39,518 bases of DNA from an uncultured Treponema sp. (GTDB taxonomy: Bacteria; Spirochaetota; Spirochaetia; Treponematales; Treponemataceae): assembly GCF_945873775.1 (NCBI RefSeq), contig NZ_CAMCEC010000022.1, forward strand, positions 1 to 39,518, read 5' to 3'. Made by a program: the position numbers and the translations under genes. Shown here piece after piece: positions 24,279-31,921 of the stretch (its first letter is position 1; each line of letters starts with the position of its first letter). The notes under the pieces were generated by a model. That model made no database searches. It was not told the origin of the DNA and saw only the letters and a list, made by a program, of their open reading frames with translations.

Positions 24279-24299
24279 TTATATTTATAGGTTAACAAA
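24267..24299 (-). promoter_or_regulatory. BirA operator overlapping the birA start codon
   Basis: Inverted repeat TTTGTTACCC (24267-24276) and GGTTAACAAA (24290-24299) with a 13-nt spacer, matching the bioY site. The downstream half-site includes the G of the birA start codon and the next two codons, implying direct autoregulation. A TTGACC lies at 24313-24318 and TATAAA within the spacer, but their spacing is 23 nt, so the exact promoter is unclear. Confidence 0.88.
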
Positions 24300-24314
24300 A
24301 AATTATTGTTGCGG

Positions 24315-25208
24315 TCAAGAGATTTGTTCAAGGCTTGCCTTTTCTTTTGAAGATACATAGTCTGTTAAGAATTTGTAAAACTTTTCAACTTGCGAGCAGT
24401 CCAGTTTGTTTTTTTTGTAGGAAATTAAAATATCGCGGCTGCAAACAGGATTGCTTATTTCAAGGAGCAAAACTTTTTTTGTGTCAAGTTTTCCCCAGGA
24501 ATATTGCGGCCAGAATCCGATTCCTAAGTTTGCTCCGATTGTATTTTTTACAGCAGAAATATTATCGCTTTCAAAAATAATATTTGGGCGGATTCCAGCT
24601 TCATGGCAGTATTTGTCGCAAATTGTTCGTAAATGCTTTGAGCCTGAAAGAGCTATAAAATTTTCGTTTTTTATTTCTTCAAGTGAAATCGATTTTAAAT
24701 TTGAAAAACGCGGAATATTTGGAACTGCAAGAAAAATTTTTTCAGAGCAAACAAAGACACTGTCTTTTTCATTTTCATTCTGCTGATAAAAAAGTTTCGT
24801 TGTAACGCAAATATCGTAAAGGTCCGTCTGGTCGTTTTGATTCAGCTGAATATGAATTTTTTTATTTGTCTTTTTGTATTCGATAATCGCATTTGTTATA
24901 AGTGTGGATGCCGCCAAAATATTTAAATGGATTGTCGAATCTTCAAGATTTGCCATTGTCTTTAGCTGCTCTGGAATTTCATTTATTTCTTTTATTATTG
25001 GCGTAAGTTTTTTGTAAAGCCACAATCCATAAGTTGTAAGTTTTATGTTCCGTCCGTCATGCTTGAACAAAGGAATTTCCAGTTCTTCTTCCAGTTTGTG
25101 AATTGACTGCGTGAGCGCAGGCTGCGCTACATGAAGATTTTCTGCGCTTTTTGTAACGTGCTCGTTTTTTGCGACTTCCAGGAAATATTTTATTTGATTC
25201 AGTTCCAT
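24315..25208 (-). CDS. LysR-family transcriptional regulator
   Basis: This 297-residue regulator has the standard N-terminal helix-turn-helix (MELNQIKYFLEVAKNEHVTKSAENLHVAQPA... at 1-30 in part) and a periplasmic-binding-protein-like effector domain from about 90. It is transcribed divergently from the PQ-loop and SGNH-like genes, the usual sign that a LysR protein controls its neighbours. A perfect ATAAGTATAACTTAT palindrome lies just upstream of its start. The effector is unknown; the nearby pectin genes make a sugar or uronate product possible but this is only inference. Confidence 0.92.
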   Translation of the reverse strand: MELNQIKYFLEVAKNEHVTKSAENLHVAQPALTQSIHKLEEELEIPLFKHDGRNIKLTTYGLWLYKKLTPIIKEINEIPEQLKTMANLEDSTIHLNILAASTLITNAIIEYKKTNKKIHIQLNQNDQTDLYDICVTTKLFYQQNENEKDSVFVCSEKIFLAVPNIPRFSNLKSISLEEIKNENFIALSGSKHLRTICDKYCHEAGIRPNIIFESDNISAVKNTIGANLGIGFWPQYSWGKLDTKKVLLLEISNPVCSRDILISYKKNKLDCSQVEKFYKFLTDYVSSKEKASLEQIS

Positions 25209-25217
25209 TTTGTATTC

Positions 25218-25232
25218 ATAAGTATAACTTAT
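25218..25232. promoter_or_regulatory. LysR-type regulator binding site
   Basis: ATAAGTATAACTTAT is a perfect inverted repeat with a 3-nt centre and fits the T-N11-A rule of LysR boxes. It lies 10 bp before the LysR start in the divergent region and so suits autoregulation and control of the 25306 gene. Confidence 0.7.
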
Positions 25233-25305
25233 TAATTTAATAAAAACAATATATTAGTAATTATAAAAAAAATCTGCTATCTTTTTTTCAGTTTGGAGGT
25301 TTGAT

Positions 25306-25599
25306 ATGCCAGAGATTTTGGAAACAGCGATGCTTGTTTGTTTTGGTCTTTCGTGGCCGATTTCTGTTGTGAAAAATATAAAGTCAAAGACAGCAAAGAA
25401 CATGAGCTTGCGCTTTATACTTTTGATTATCGTAGGTTACATTGCAGGAATTTCAGCAAAAATAATTCTTGGAAGTTTCAATTATGTTTTGGCGGTTTAT
25501 GTTTTAAATCTTGCAATTGTAAGCATAAATATTCCGGTTTACTTTATAAACAAAAAGTATGACAAAAAACTTGCTTTATATAGGAAGGTAGCGGCATGA
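25306..25599 (+). CDS. Small PQ-loop/SemiSWEET-like membrane protein
   Basis: This 97-residue protein has three predicted membrane helices (near 4-22, 36-58 and 62-80), the size and topology of SemiSWEET sugar transporters that work as dimers. The first loop reads FGLSWPISVVKNIKSKTAKNM, resembling a PQ-loop with P-I in place of P-Q and the K-x-K-S/T-x-x-x-M/S tail. The third helix ends with conserved-looking Asn then a basic tail. GGAGGT at 25295-25300 supports the start. It overlaps the next gene (ATGA) and faces a LysR regulator. Substrate unknown. Confidence 0.7.
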   Translation: MPEILETAMLVCFGLSWPISVVKNIKSKTAKNMSLRFILLIIVGYIAGISAKIILGSFNYVLAVYVLNLAIVSINIPVYFINKKYDKKLALYRKVAA

Positions 25600-26153
25600 T
25601 TAACGTAGTAGAAAAAATTGATGACTTTAAAACATTGAATGAAATGGGAAAAAGCGGCGGAGTTGTATTTTTCGGCTCAAGCTATTTTTCAAGAATGAAT
25701 ATAAACGAGCTTGCAAACAATGAGGAAATGGGCGGAAAAATCTACGACAGAAGCGTGCAGGGGCTTAAGCTAGTTGATTCATTTAAGCTTCTTGAAAGCG
25801 GAGTTTATGAACTGAATCCTGCGAAAGTGTTTGTTAACTTTGGAGAAGAAGAATGCTCCTCTGAAAATTTCAATGTAGATGAATTTATAAACAAATACGA
25901 ATGGCTTTTGCTGAACTTGCATCGCAACTGCAAGAACTCAAAAACTTATATCGTATCTGTAGTTTCATCTGGAAAAAATGCAGCGGATGCAAACAGCCGT
26001 CTTGAAGCCCTTGCAAAAGAAACTGGCTGCACTTTTATAAATGTAACAAAAGAAGCTTTCGAAAACTTGGGATTTGAAAAAGTTTTTAATGTGCTTAAGC
26101 CTTACATGAGAATTTTCCCTGTAAGTTTTGCACAGGCAATGCAGATGGCTTAA
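25596..26153 (+). CDS. SGNH/GDSL-like protein lacking a clear catalytic triad
   Basis: This 185-residue soluble protein has the outline of an SGNH hydrolase: VVFFGSSYFSRM near 23-34 in the position of the GDS block, YDRSVQGLKLVDSF for the Gly block, and PAKVFVNFGEEEC where G-x-N-D usually lies. The D-x-x-H block near the C-terminus is absent (the tail reads KPYMRIFPVSFAQAM). It may be a degenerate hydrolase or a binding protein. Coupling to the PQ-loop gene suggests a joint role. Its TAA and that of kdgK share the bases TTAA. Confidence 0.55.
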   Translation: MINVVEKIDDFKTLNEMGKSGGVVFFGSSYFSRMNINELANNEEMGGKIYDRSVQGLKLVDSFKLLESGVYELNPAKVFVNFGEEECSSENFNVDEFINKYEWLLLNLHRNCKNSKTYIVSVVSSGKNAADANSRLEALAKETGCTFINVTKEAFENLGFEKVFNVLKPYMRIFPVSFAQAMQMA

Positions 26154-27169
26154 CGCTGGATTCTTCCGCTTGAATCTCCGTGCGCAAGACGTTCAACTTC
26201 TTCCACGGAGACCATGTTGAAGTCTCCTTCAATTGAATGCTTTAAGCACGAAGCTGCGCTTGCAAATTCAACAGCACGCTGGCTGGTTTCGTTTCTTAAA
26301 ATAGAATAAATCAGTCCGGCGCAAAAACTGTCCCCGCCGCCAAGCCTGTCTACAATTGCCATGTCATATTCACGGCTAAAAAAATAATCAGTTCCATCGT
26401 AAAAAAGAGCCGCCCATTTATTTCTGCTTGCGTTTATAGAAGAGCGTAAAGTTATTGCGACTTTTTTGAATCCATATTTTTCTGAAAGTTTGCGGGCTAC
26501 ATTTTTGTAACCTTCTTTGCTGAGCTTTCCGTTTTCAATGTCTGTGTTGTCTGCGCTTATTCCAAAAACATCCATCGCGTCTTCTTCATTTGAAATGCAG
26601 ATGTCAATGTATGGAGCGATTTTTTCCATTGTTTCTTTTGCTTGCTGTTTTGACCAAAGTTTGCTTCTGTAGTTCAAGTCGCAGCTTACAGGAATTCCTT
26701 TGGCTTTTGCAGTTTTGCAGGCTTCAATGCAGATTTCAGGAAGTTCTCCGCCAAGAGCCGGTGTTACGCCTGTAAAATGAAACCAGTCTGCGCCTTCAAA
26801 AATTTTGTTCCAGTCAAAGTCTGATTTTTGGCTTAAAGCGATTGCCGAGCCTGCTCTGTCGTAAATACATTTTGAGGGACGTTGGCTTGCTCCCCGTTCG
26901 TTGAAATATATTCCGACTCTGTTTCCGCTGCGGACAATATATTCAGTTTTTACGCCGAATCTTCTAAGGCTGTTGACTGCGCTTTGTCCTATTTCGTGGG
27001 AAGGAAGCTTTGTAACAAAAAAAGAATCTTCTCCAAAGTTTGCAAGCGAAACTGCGACATTTGCTTCAGCTCCGCCGAACGTCGAAGTCATTTTATCTAC
27101 CTGAATAAATCTGTAGTAACCTTCCGGCTGCAACCGAAGAAGAAGTTCCCCAAAAGTAATTATTTTCAT
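26150..27169 (-). CDS. kdgK: PfkB-family sugar kinase, probably 2-keto-3-deoxygluconate kinase
   Basis: KdgK phosphorylates 2-dehydro-3-deoxygluconate, the product of galacturonate and glucuronate breakdown. The 339-residue protein has the PfkB N-terminal FGGAEANVAVSLANFG and C-terminal DRLGGGDSFCAGLIYSILR (the catalytic Asp with anion hole, here G-G-G-D). The KDG-kinase-like ITFGELLLRLQP opening and the EGxYRF segment fit the family. It is 1 bp downstream of the pectinesterase gene, which strongly supports a uronate substrate over ribose or fructose. Confidence 0.85.
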   Translation of the reverse strand: MKIITFGELLLRLQPEGYYRFIQVDKMTSTFGGAEANVAVSLANFGEDSFFVTKLPSHEIGQSAVNSLRRFGVKTEYIVRSGNRVGIYFNERGASQRPSKCIYDRAGSAIALSQKSDFDWNKIFEGADWFHFTGVTPALGGELPEICIEACKTAKAKGIPVSCDLNYRSKLWSKQQAKETMEKIAPYIDICISNEEDAMDVFGISADNTDIENGKLSKEGYKNVARKLSEKYGFKKVAITLRSSINASRNKWAALFYDGTDYFFSREYDMAIVDRLGGGDSFCAGLIYSILRNETSQRAVEFASAASCLKHSIEGDFNMVSVEEVERLAHGDSSGRIQR

Positions 27170-27170
27170 A

Positions 27171-28190
27171 TTATTCCTTGGATAAAAGTTCAGCGAACGG
27201 AGTGTCGTGCAGAATCAAATAGCGGCTTGCGTATCCGTTGAAGTAATCATCTTCTGTAAGTGTGTAAGATTTGATGTTTCTTTTGCTTGTGTCGGCTTCT
27301 GCGACTTTTCCGCCTTTTAAAGCAATTTTTGAATTGTATTCTCTGATTCCGCATTTTGCATTTCCGCGTGGATAAACTTCAAGATTCATGTCGTCGTCCC
27401 ACAAAAGTTCCGGCGCAAACGTGTCGGAAAAAATGCAGTTTACAAACGCAATGCTGTCCCAATCTTTTTTGCTTTCTGAATTTCCGGTTCCGTCTGTTCT
27501 GCAGGCGTACACAAAATTCTTTTTTCTTTTTTCTCCAAGGAAGCGGCAGTTTGTAAATACGAATCCAGTTTTTTCGGCTATTGCGTGGCTGTTGATTGCG
27601 AATCCGTCGAAGTCGCCGCGGTTGTCTGCAATAACTTCAATTGCGCAGTTTTCAAAAAGGCAAGTGTCTGGCTCTCCGTAAATAAAATCAACATCGCCTG
27701 AAATATTTGAATTCAAAAACCAGCTGAATCCTTTTACAAAAAGCGTGTTCTGGTGTCCTTCAAGTTTGATTCCTTCACAAAACAATGTTCCTGTCGTGTT
27801 GTTCCAGGCAAGGGCTTCCGCAGAATCCGCAGCGGAATAAAGTTCCTCAGAAGTTTTTACGTGTGTATTTGAAATTGTAAAATTTTTGAGGGAAACATTT
27901 GTCGCGTTTGGTCCGAATGAAAACACGGCTCTGTTTTGCTGGCCTTTATTGTAAGCCTCGCAGTTGTCAGCAAGAATTACGCAGTCTTCTGTTTTTGTTC
28001 CGGGAACACTTTCTATTGCCAGCGGATTTGAAAGATTGTACCGCACAGTTTCTCTGTAGGAACCAGGCTCAAGAATCAAGTGGATTGCTGTGTCTTTTGC
28101 GACAGTTCCTGTGGAGATCATTTCCTTTATTTTTTTTAGGGCAGCAGTTATTGCCGCAGGTGATTTTGTGTTTACATTCAGTTCTAGCAT
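27171..28190 (-). CDS. Pectinesterase (CE8 family), cytoplasmic
   Basis: This 339-residue right-handed beta-helix protein resembles pectin methylesterases, which remove methyl groups from galacturonan. The nucleophile motif GDVDFIYG (165-172) is present. The neighbouring QD pair that supplies the acid/base Asp reads GHQNTLF (145-151), with Asn for Asp, and the usual R-x-W is not evident (YACRTDG). No signal peptide is visible, so it would act on imported oligogalacturonides. It leads an operon with kdgK behind a strong promoter. The Asn change may mean altered activity or a distinct subfamily. Confidence 0.82.
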   Translation of the reverse strand: MLELNVNTKSPAAITAALKKIKEMISTGTVAKDTAIHLILEPGSYRETVRYNLSNPLAIESVPGTKTEDCVILADNCEAYNKGQQNRAVFSFGPNATNVSLKNFTISNTHVKTSEELYSAADSAEALAWNNTTGTLFCEGIKLEGHQNTLFVKGFSWFLNSNISGDVDFIYGEPDTCLFENCAIEVIADNRGDFDGFAINSHAIAEKTGFVFTNCRFLGEKRKKNFVYACRTDGTGNSESKKDWDSIAFVNCIFSDTFAPELLWDDDMNLEVYPRGNAKCGIREYNSKIALKGGKVAEADTSKRNIKSYTLTEDDYFNGYASRYLILHDTPFAELLSKE

Positions 28191-28225
28191 AAAACGTCCC
28201 GCTTTTAATTATTTTATGTTTATTG

Positions 28226-28254
28226 ATTATATATTGAATACTCAAAAATTGCAA
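28226..28254 (-). promoter_or_regulatory. Pectinesterase-kdgK promoter
   Basis: On the minus strand TTGCAA (28249-28254), a 17-nt spacer and a perfect TATAAT (28226-28231), about 35 nt ahead of the start codon. Confidence 0.7.
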
Positions 28255-28297
28255 TTTTTCCCACGCAAAAGTTATTTTATTCAGCCTGAAAATTCGA

Positions 28298-28303
28298 TAT
28301 AAT
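28298..28303 (+). promoter_or_regulatory. -10 element giving a leaderless EamA-transporter mRNA
   Basis: TATAAT ends 6 nt before the ATG at 28310 (TATAATCAGCGCATG). Transcription would start at the start codon. No Shine-Dalgarno sequence is present. The minus-strand gene at 36808 has the nearly identical TATAATCTGCGCATG. Confidence 0.65.
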
Positions 28304-28309
28304 CAGCGC

Positions 28310-29236
28310 ATGAAAAAAATAAGTGCGGCTTCGGCGTTTGGAATTTTTTTAGCTTGCGTTTCGGTTTTTATATGGGGAATAACTTTCGTTTCTACAAAAT
28401 CGCTCTTAAATGATTTTTCTGCATTTGAAATTCTGGTTGTCCGTTTTTTTGCGGCGTATCTGGGACTTTGGGCTATGCGTCCTAAAAGGCTTATTTTAAA
28501 AAGCAAGAAGGAAAATATTTCGTTTGCGCTGGCGGGACTTACGGGCGTTACTCTTTATCAGTTTTTTGAAAACATTGCGATTTCTTTTACGACGGCTTCA
28601 AATGTAAGCATAATTGTTTCAATTTGCCCAATGTTCACGGCGATTGTTGCGCGGATTTTTTTAAAGGAAAAATGCATTACAAAAAATTTTGTCGCAGGAT
28701 TTATTCTTGCAATTTCAGGAGTCGCCCTTGTGAGCTTTAACGGAAATGCGGAATTTCATTTTAGTCCGAAAGGCGACTTGCTTGCTCTTCTTGCGGGAAT
28801 CTGCTGGGGATTTTATTCGCTATTTGTTTCAAAAATAAATTCAATGAAGTATGACATTGTTTGCAGCACGCGCCGGATTTTCTTCTTTGCGCTGGTTTTT
28901 ATGATTCCGCTTGCATTGGCTGGAACTGGAGCGGAAAAAACTTCTTCTGTCTTTATTAACACTGATTTTGTTGTTAATATAAAAAGATTTTCAAACATTG
29001 CTAACTGGGGAAATTTGCTTTTTCTTGGAATTATGGCTTCTGCCGGCTGTTTTGCTTTATGGAACAAATCCTGCAAAATTCTTGGAACTGTAAAAGTTTC
29101 TGCAGGGCTTTATATGATTCCGGTTGTTACAGTTATTTTTGCATTTATATTTCTTGGGGAAAAACTTAGCCTGATGGGAATTTTGGGCGCGGCAATGACA
29201 ATCTGCGGACTTTTTATTTCAAGCTGGAAAAAATAA
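28310..29236 (+). CDS. EamA/DMT-family transporter
   Basis: This 308-residue inner-membrane protein has ten hydrophobic helices arranged as two EamA repeats (about 8-145 and 153-305), with the typical FIWGITFVSTKSLL opening, the SFTTASNVSIIVSICPMFTAI half-repeat core and YMIPVVTVIFAFIFLGEKLS in the second repeat. Members export amino acids, nucleobases or other metabolites; the substrate cannot be told. It is monocistronic and divergent from the pectinesterase operon, with an apparently leaderless start. Confidence 0.9.
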   Translation: MKKISAASAFGIFLACVSVFIWGITFVSTKSLLNDFSAFEILVVRFFAAYLGLWAMRPKRLILKSKKENISFALAGLTGVTLYQFFENIAISFTTASNVSIIVSICPMFTAIVARIFLKEKCITKNFVAGFILAISGVALVSFNGNAEFHFSPKGDLLALLAGICWGFYSLFVSKINSMKYDIVCSTRRIFFFALVFMIPLALAGTGAEKTSSVFINTDFVVNIKRFSNIANWGNLLFLGIMASAGCFALWNKSCKILGTVKVSAGLYMIPVVTVIFAFIFLGEKLSLMGILGAAMTICGLFISSWKK

Positions 29237-29397
29237 AGATTGCCGTGCTCTGCACGGCAACGGCAAGTCAATTTAATGTCATGGATGTCCAATAAATTCA
29301 AAATGTCATTGTCATACTTGATACTGTGATGTTTCTGAAAGAAACTCGGTTAACAATCTCTAATAGTTAGATTTTCGGGTCAAGCCCGAAAATGACA
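29237..29397. repeat. Dispersed palindromic repeat cluster
   Basis: Three units lie between the convergent transporter and nfnB genes: a compact hairpin GCCGTGC/GCACGGC (29241-29258), a forward unit with outer flank GGATGTCCAATAAATTC (29283-29299) and arm from TGTCATT at 29304, and a reverse arm 29369-29397 (AGATT to AATGACA). The stretch 29301-29361, reverse-complemented, matches 39242-39300, including GAGTTTCTTTC. Confidence 0.8.
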
Positions 29398-29430
29398 TAA
29401 AAAACACTTTTAGACATCACTCATTAATTT

Positions 29431-30921
29431 TTATTTTGCAAGATACTCGTTTATGCTTGCGGCGGCTTTTCTTCCTTCGCCCATTGCAAGAATAACGGTA
29501 GCGGCTCCTAGAACAATGTCGCCTCCTGCCCAAACTTTGGTCATGCTTGTTTCCTGGCTTTCGTCAACAGTGATATGCCCGCGGTCGTCTACGTTGATTT
29601 CTGGAGTTGTCGCAGGAATAAGCGGATTTGAATTGTTTCCGAGCGCAACAATCACAGCGTCGCAAGGAATTTCATGCTCGCTTCCTTTTATTTCAACTGG
29701 ACGGCGTCGGCCTTTTTCGTCCGGCTCACCAAGTTCATAAGACAAAGCTTTTATTCCTGTTACTTTTCCTGTTTCGCTGCTTCCAAGAATTTCAACTGGA
29801 TTTTCAAGGAATTTAAAGATTACGCCTTCTTCTTCCGCATGGTCAACTTCTTCACGGCGCGCCGGCATTTCTACACGAGAGCGGCGGTAAACAACATAAA
29901 CTTTTTCAGCTCCAAGCCTTAACGCCATTCTTGCCGCGTCCATTGCAACGTTTCCGCCTCCGCAGACAACAACAGTTTTTGCGTGGTAGTAAGGAGTATC
30001 GGCATGCTCTGTGTCGTAAGCCTTCATCAAGTTTGCGCGTGTAAGATATTCATTTGCGCTGAATACGCCGATGTAGTTTTCACCAGGGATTCCGAAGAAT
30101 TTTGGAAGACCGGCTCCAGTTCCGATAAATGCTGCGTCGAATCCTTTTTCTGTGAGAATCTGCTGAACAGTCATTGTGCGTCCAACAAGAGTGCTCATTT
30201 CAAATTTTACGCCCATTCGTTTTAGGTTTTCAACTTCATTCTGAACAATTGACTTTGGCAAGCGGAATTCTGGAATTCCATAGACCATAACACCGCCGGC
30301 TTTGTGGAATGCCTCAAAAACTGTAACGTCGTGTCCTGCGCGCCGGCAGTCTGCCGCAACAGTAAGTCCTGCAGGTCCTGAGCCTACAACTGCGACTTTT
30401 TTTCCTGTTGAAGGAGCAATTGCCGGGGAAGTTACAAGATTGTTTGTGCGTTCCCAGTCAGCTACAAAGCGTTCAAGGCGTCCTATGCTGACTGATTTTT
30501 CTGCGTTTTTGTAAACTTTTCCGACCGTGCATTGTCCCTGGCACTGCTTTTCCTGAGGACATACGCGTCCGCATATTGCAGGAAGAAGATTTGTTTCTTT
30601 TATAATGTCAACTGCCGCTTTGAATTCGCCTTTTGCAACCTGCTCAATAAATTTTGGAATCTGAACATTTACAGGGCAGCCTGAAACACAAGGCTGGTTC
30701 TTGCACTGAAGGCAGCGGTTTGCTTCAACGATTGCCTGTTCTGCTGTGTAGCCAAGCGCAACTTCTGTCATCTGTCTTGCGCGCACTAAAGGTTCTCCAG
30801 AAGGCATTTCCATCTGCGGAATCGCCATGCGGTCTTTGTTTGTGAGAGTTTTTCCTTTTATTTTGCTATATTCATTTGCAGCAATTTCATTCAGCTGCTC
30901 TATTGTTTTGTGTTCGCTCAT
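29431..30921 (-). CDS. nfnB: NfnB-type large subunit of electron-bifurcating transhydrogenase (glutamate-synthase-like)
   Basis: NfnAB interconverts NADH, reduced ferredoxin and NADPH by flavin-based bifurcation. The large subunit resembles the glutamate synthase small chain. The 496 residues (start MSEHKT, GGAG ahead) include two cluster regions, CLQCKNQPCVSGCPVNVQIP and CGRVCPQEKQCQGQC, an FAD fold VVGSGPAGLTVAADCRRAGHD, an NADPH fold VVCGGGNVAMDAARMALRLGA and a C-terminal GDIVLGAATVILAMGEG. A simple GltD-like role is the alternative, but the adjacent FNR-like nfnA and absence of gltB here favour Nfn. Confidence 0.9.
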   Translation of the reverse strand: MSEHKTIEQLNEIAANEYSKIKGKTLTNKDRMAIPQMEMPSGEPLVRARQMTEVALGYTAEQAIVEANRCLQCKNQPCVSGCPVNVQIPKFIEQVAKGEFKAAVDIIKETNLLPAICGRVCPQEKQCQGQCTVGKVYKNAEKSVSIGRLERFVADWERTNNLVTSPAIAPSTGKKVAVVGSGPAGLTVAADCRRAGHDVTVFEAFHKAGGVMVYGIPEFRLPKSIVQNEVENLKRMGVKFEMSTLVGRTMTVQQILTEKGFDAAFIGTGAGLPKFFGIPGENYIGVFSANEYLTRANLMKAYDTEHADTPYYHAKTVVVCGGGNVAMDAARMALRLGAEKVYVVYRRSRVEMPARREEVDHAEEEGVIFKFLENPVEILGSSETGKVTGIKALSYELGEPDEKGRRRPVEIKGSEHEIPCDAVIVALGNNSNPLIPATTPEINVDDRGHITVDESQETSMTKVWAGGDIVLGAATVILAMGEGRKAAASINEYLAK

Positions 30922-30938
30922 ATTTTTCTCCGTCCAGT

Positions 30939-31766
30939 TTACATTCCGAGTCTGCACTTGTGTTTTTCTTCTTCGTCTTTAAAGCTTTTCATGCGCGTCA
31001 TCATATTTGCCCAGTCCACCTGATGTCCGTCAAAGTCGGGACCGTCAACGCAAACGAATTTGATTTTTCCGCCTACGCTTACACGGCAACCACCGCACAT
31101 TCCTGTTCCGTCAATCATAATTGTGTTGAGCGAAACTGTGGTTTTTACATTGTACTTTGCGGTTGTGGCGCATACGAATTTCATCATTATTGGAGGGCCG
31201 ATTGCAATTACTTCTGCTGGAGGAGTCTGCGACTGGCAAAGCTCTTCGACTGGAACTGTGGAAACTCCTTGGCGTCCTGCGCTTCCGTCGTCAGTCATAA
31301 TTATAACTTCATCTGCGATTGCTTTCATTTCATCAACAAAAATCAGAAGGTCTTTTGTGCGCGCGCAGATTACAACAATTACTTTGTTTCCGGCTGCCTT
31401 TAAGGCCTGAACGATTGGATAAAGAGGAGCTGTTCCGATTCCGCCGCCAACACAGAGAACTGGAGCGTCGTATTTTTCTATTTTAGACGGAGTTCCCAAA
31501 GGACCAAGAACCGCCGCAAGATAGTCGCCCGGATTAAGGCGCGCTATTTTCATTGTGCCTGCTCCAACAGCCTGAAAAACAATTGCAACCCAGCCTTCTT
31601 CTGCGTTTGCATCTGCGATTGTAAGCGGAATTCTTTCTCCCATTTCATCATCGTACTGAACAATCAGGAACTGTCCTGCCTTGCGGTTCTTTGCAATGTC
31701 CGCGGCTTCAAACTTCATGTAATAAACGGTTTCTGAAAGCTGCCGTTTTTCTAGAATCTTGTTCAT
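30939..31766 (-). CDS. nfnA: NfnA-type small subunit (ferredoxin-NADP reductase-like)
   Basis: This is the partner of NfnB, a ferredoxin-NADP reductase-like flavoprotein with a [2Fe-2S] cluster. The 275-residue protein (ATG 31766, AAGGA ahead; a longer in-frame ATG at 31784 is less likely) shows the FAD-binding RIPLTIADA, the nucleotide site VLCVGGGIGTAPLYPIVQALK and the cluster motif MCGGCRVSVGG with a further Cys in KFVCVDGPDFDGH. It lies 17 bp upstream of nfnB. The upstream region has TTCACT-17-TAAAAT as a weak promoter candidate (around 31810-31838). Confidence 0.9.
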   Translation of the reverse strand: MNKILEKRQLSETVYYMKFEAADIAKNRKAGQFLIVQYDDEMGERIPLTIADANAEEGWVAIVFQAVGAGTMKIARLNPGDYLAAVLGPLGTPSKIEKYDAPVLCVGGGIGTAPLYPIVQALKAAGNKVIVVICARTKDLLIFVDEMKAIADEVIIMTDDGSAGRQGVSTVPVEELCQSQTPPAEVIAIGPPIMMKFVCATTAKYNVKTTVSLNTIMIDGTGMCGGCRVSVGGKIKFVCVDGPDFDGHQVDWANMMTRMKSFKDEEEKHKCRLGM

Positions 31767-31870
31767 CTTGTAATCCTTACACAAACTGAATTTTTTGAAT
31801 ATTTTACAATTTTAACACAAATCTGATTTTTAGTGAAGTGTTAGACATAAAATGCAAAAGTGTCATAATG

Positions 31871-31897
31871 AAAAAAGGCTCCCGGAATACGGAAGCC
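31871..31897 (-). terminator. Terminator of the 31922 lipoprotein gene
   Basis: On the minus strand GGCTTCCG and CGGGAGCC pair (one G-U) around a 5-nt loop, followed by six T, 25 nt after the stop codon. Confidence 0.8.
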
Positions 31898-31921
31898 CAA
31901 AGTTTATTTTTTATATTGGAT

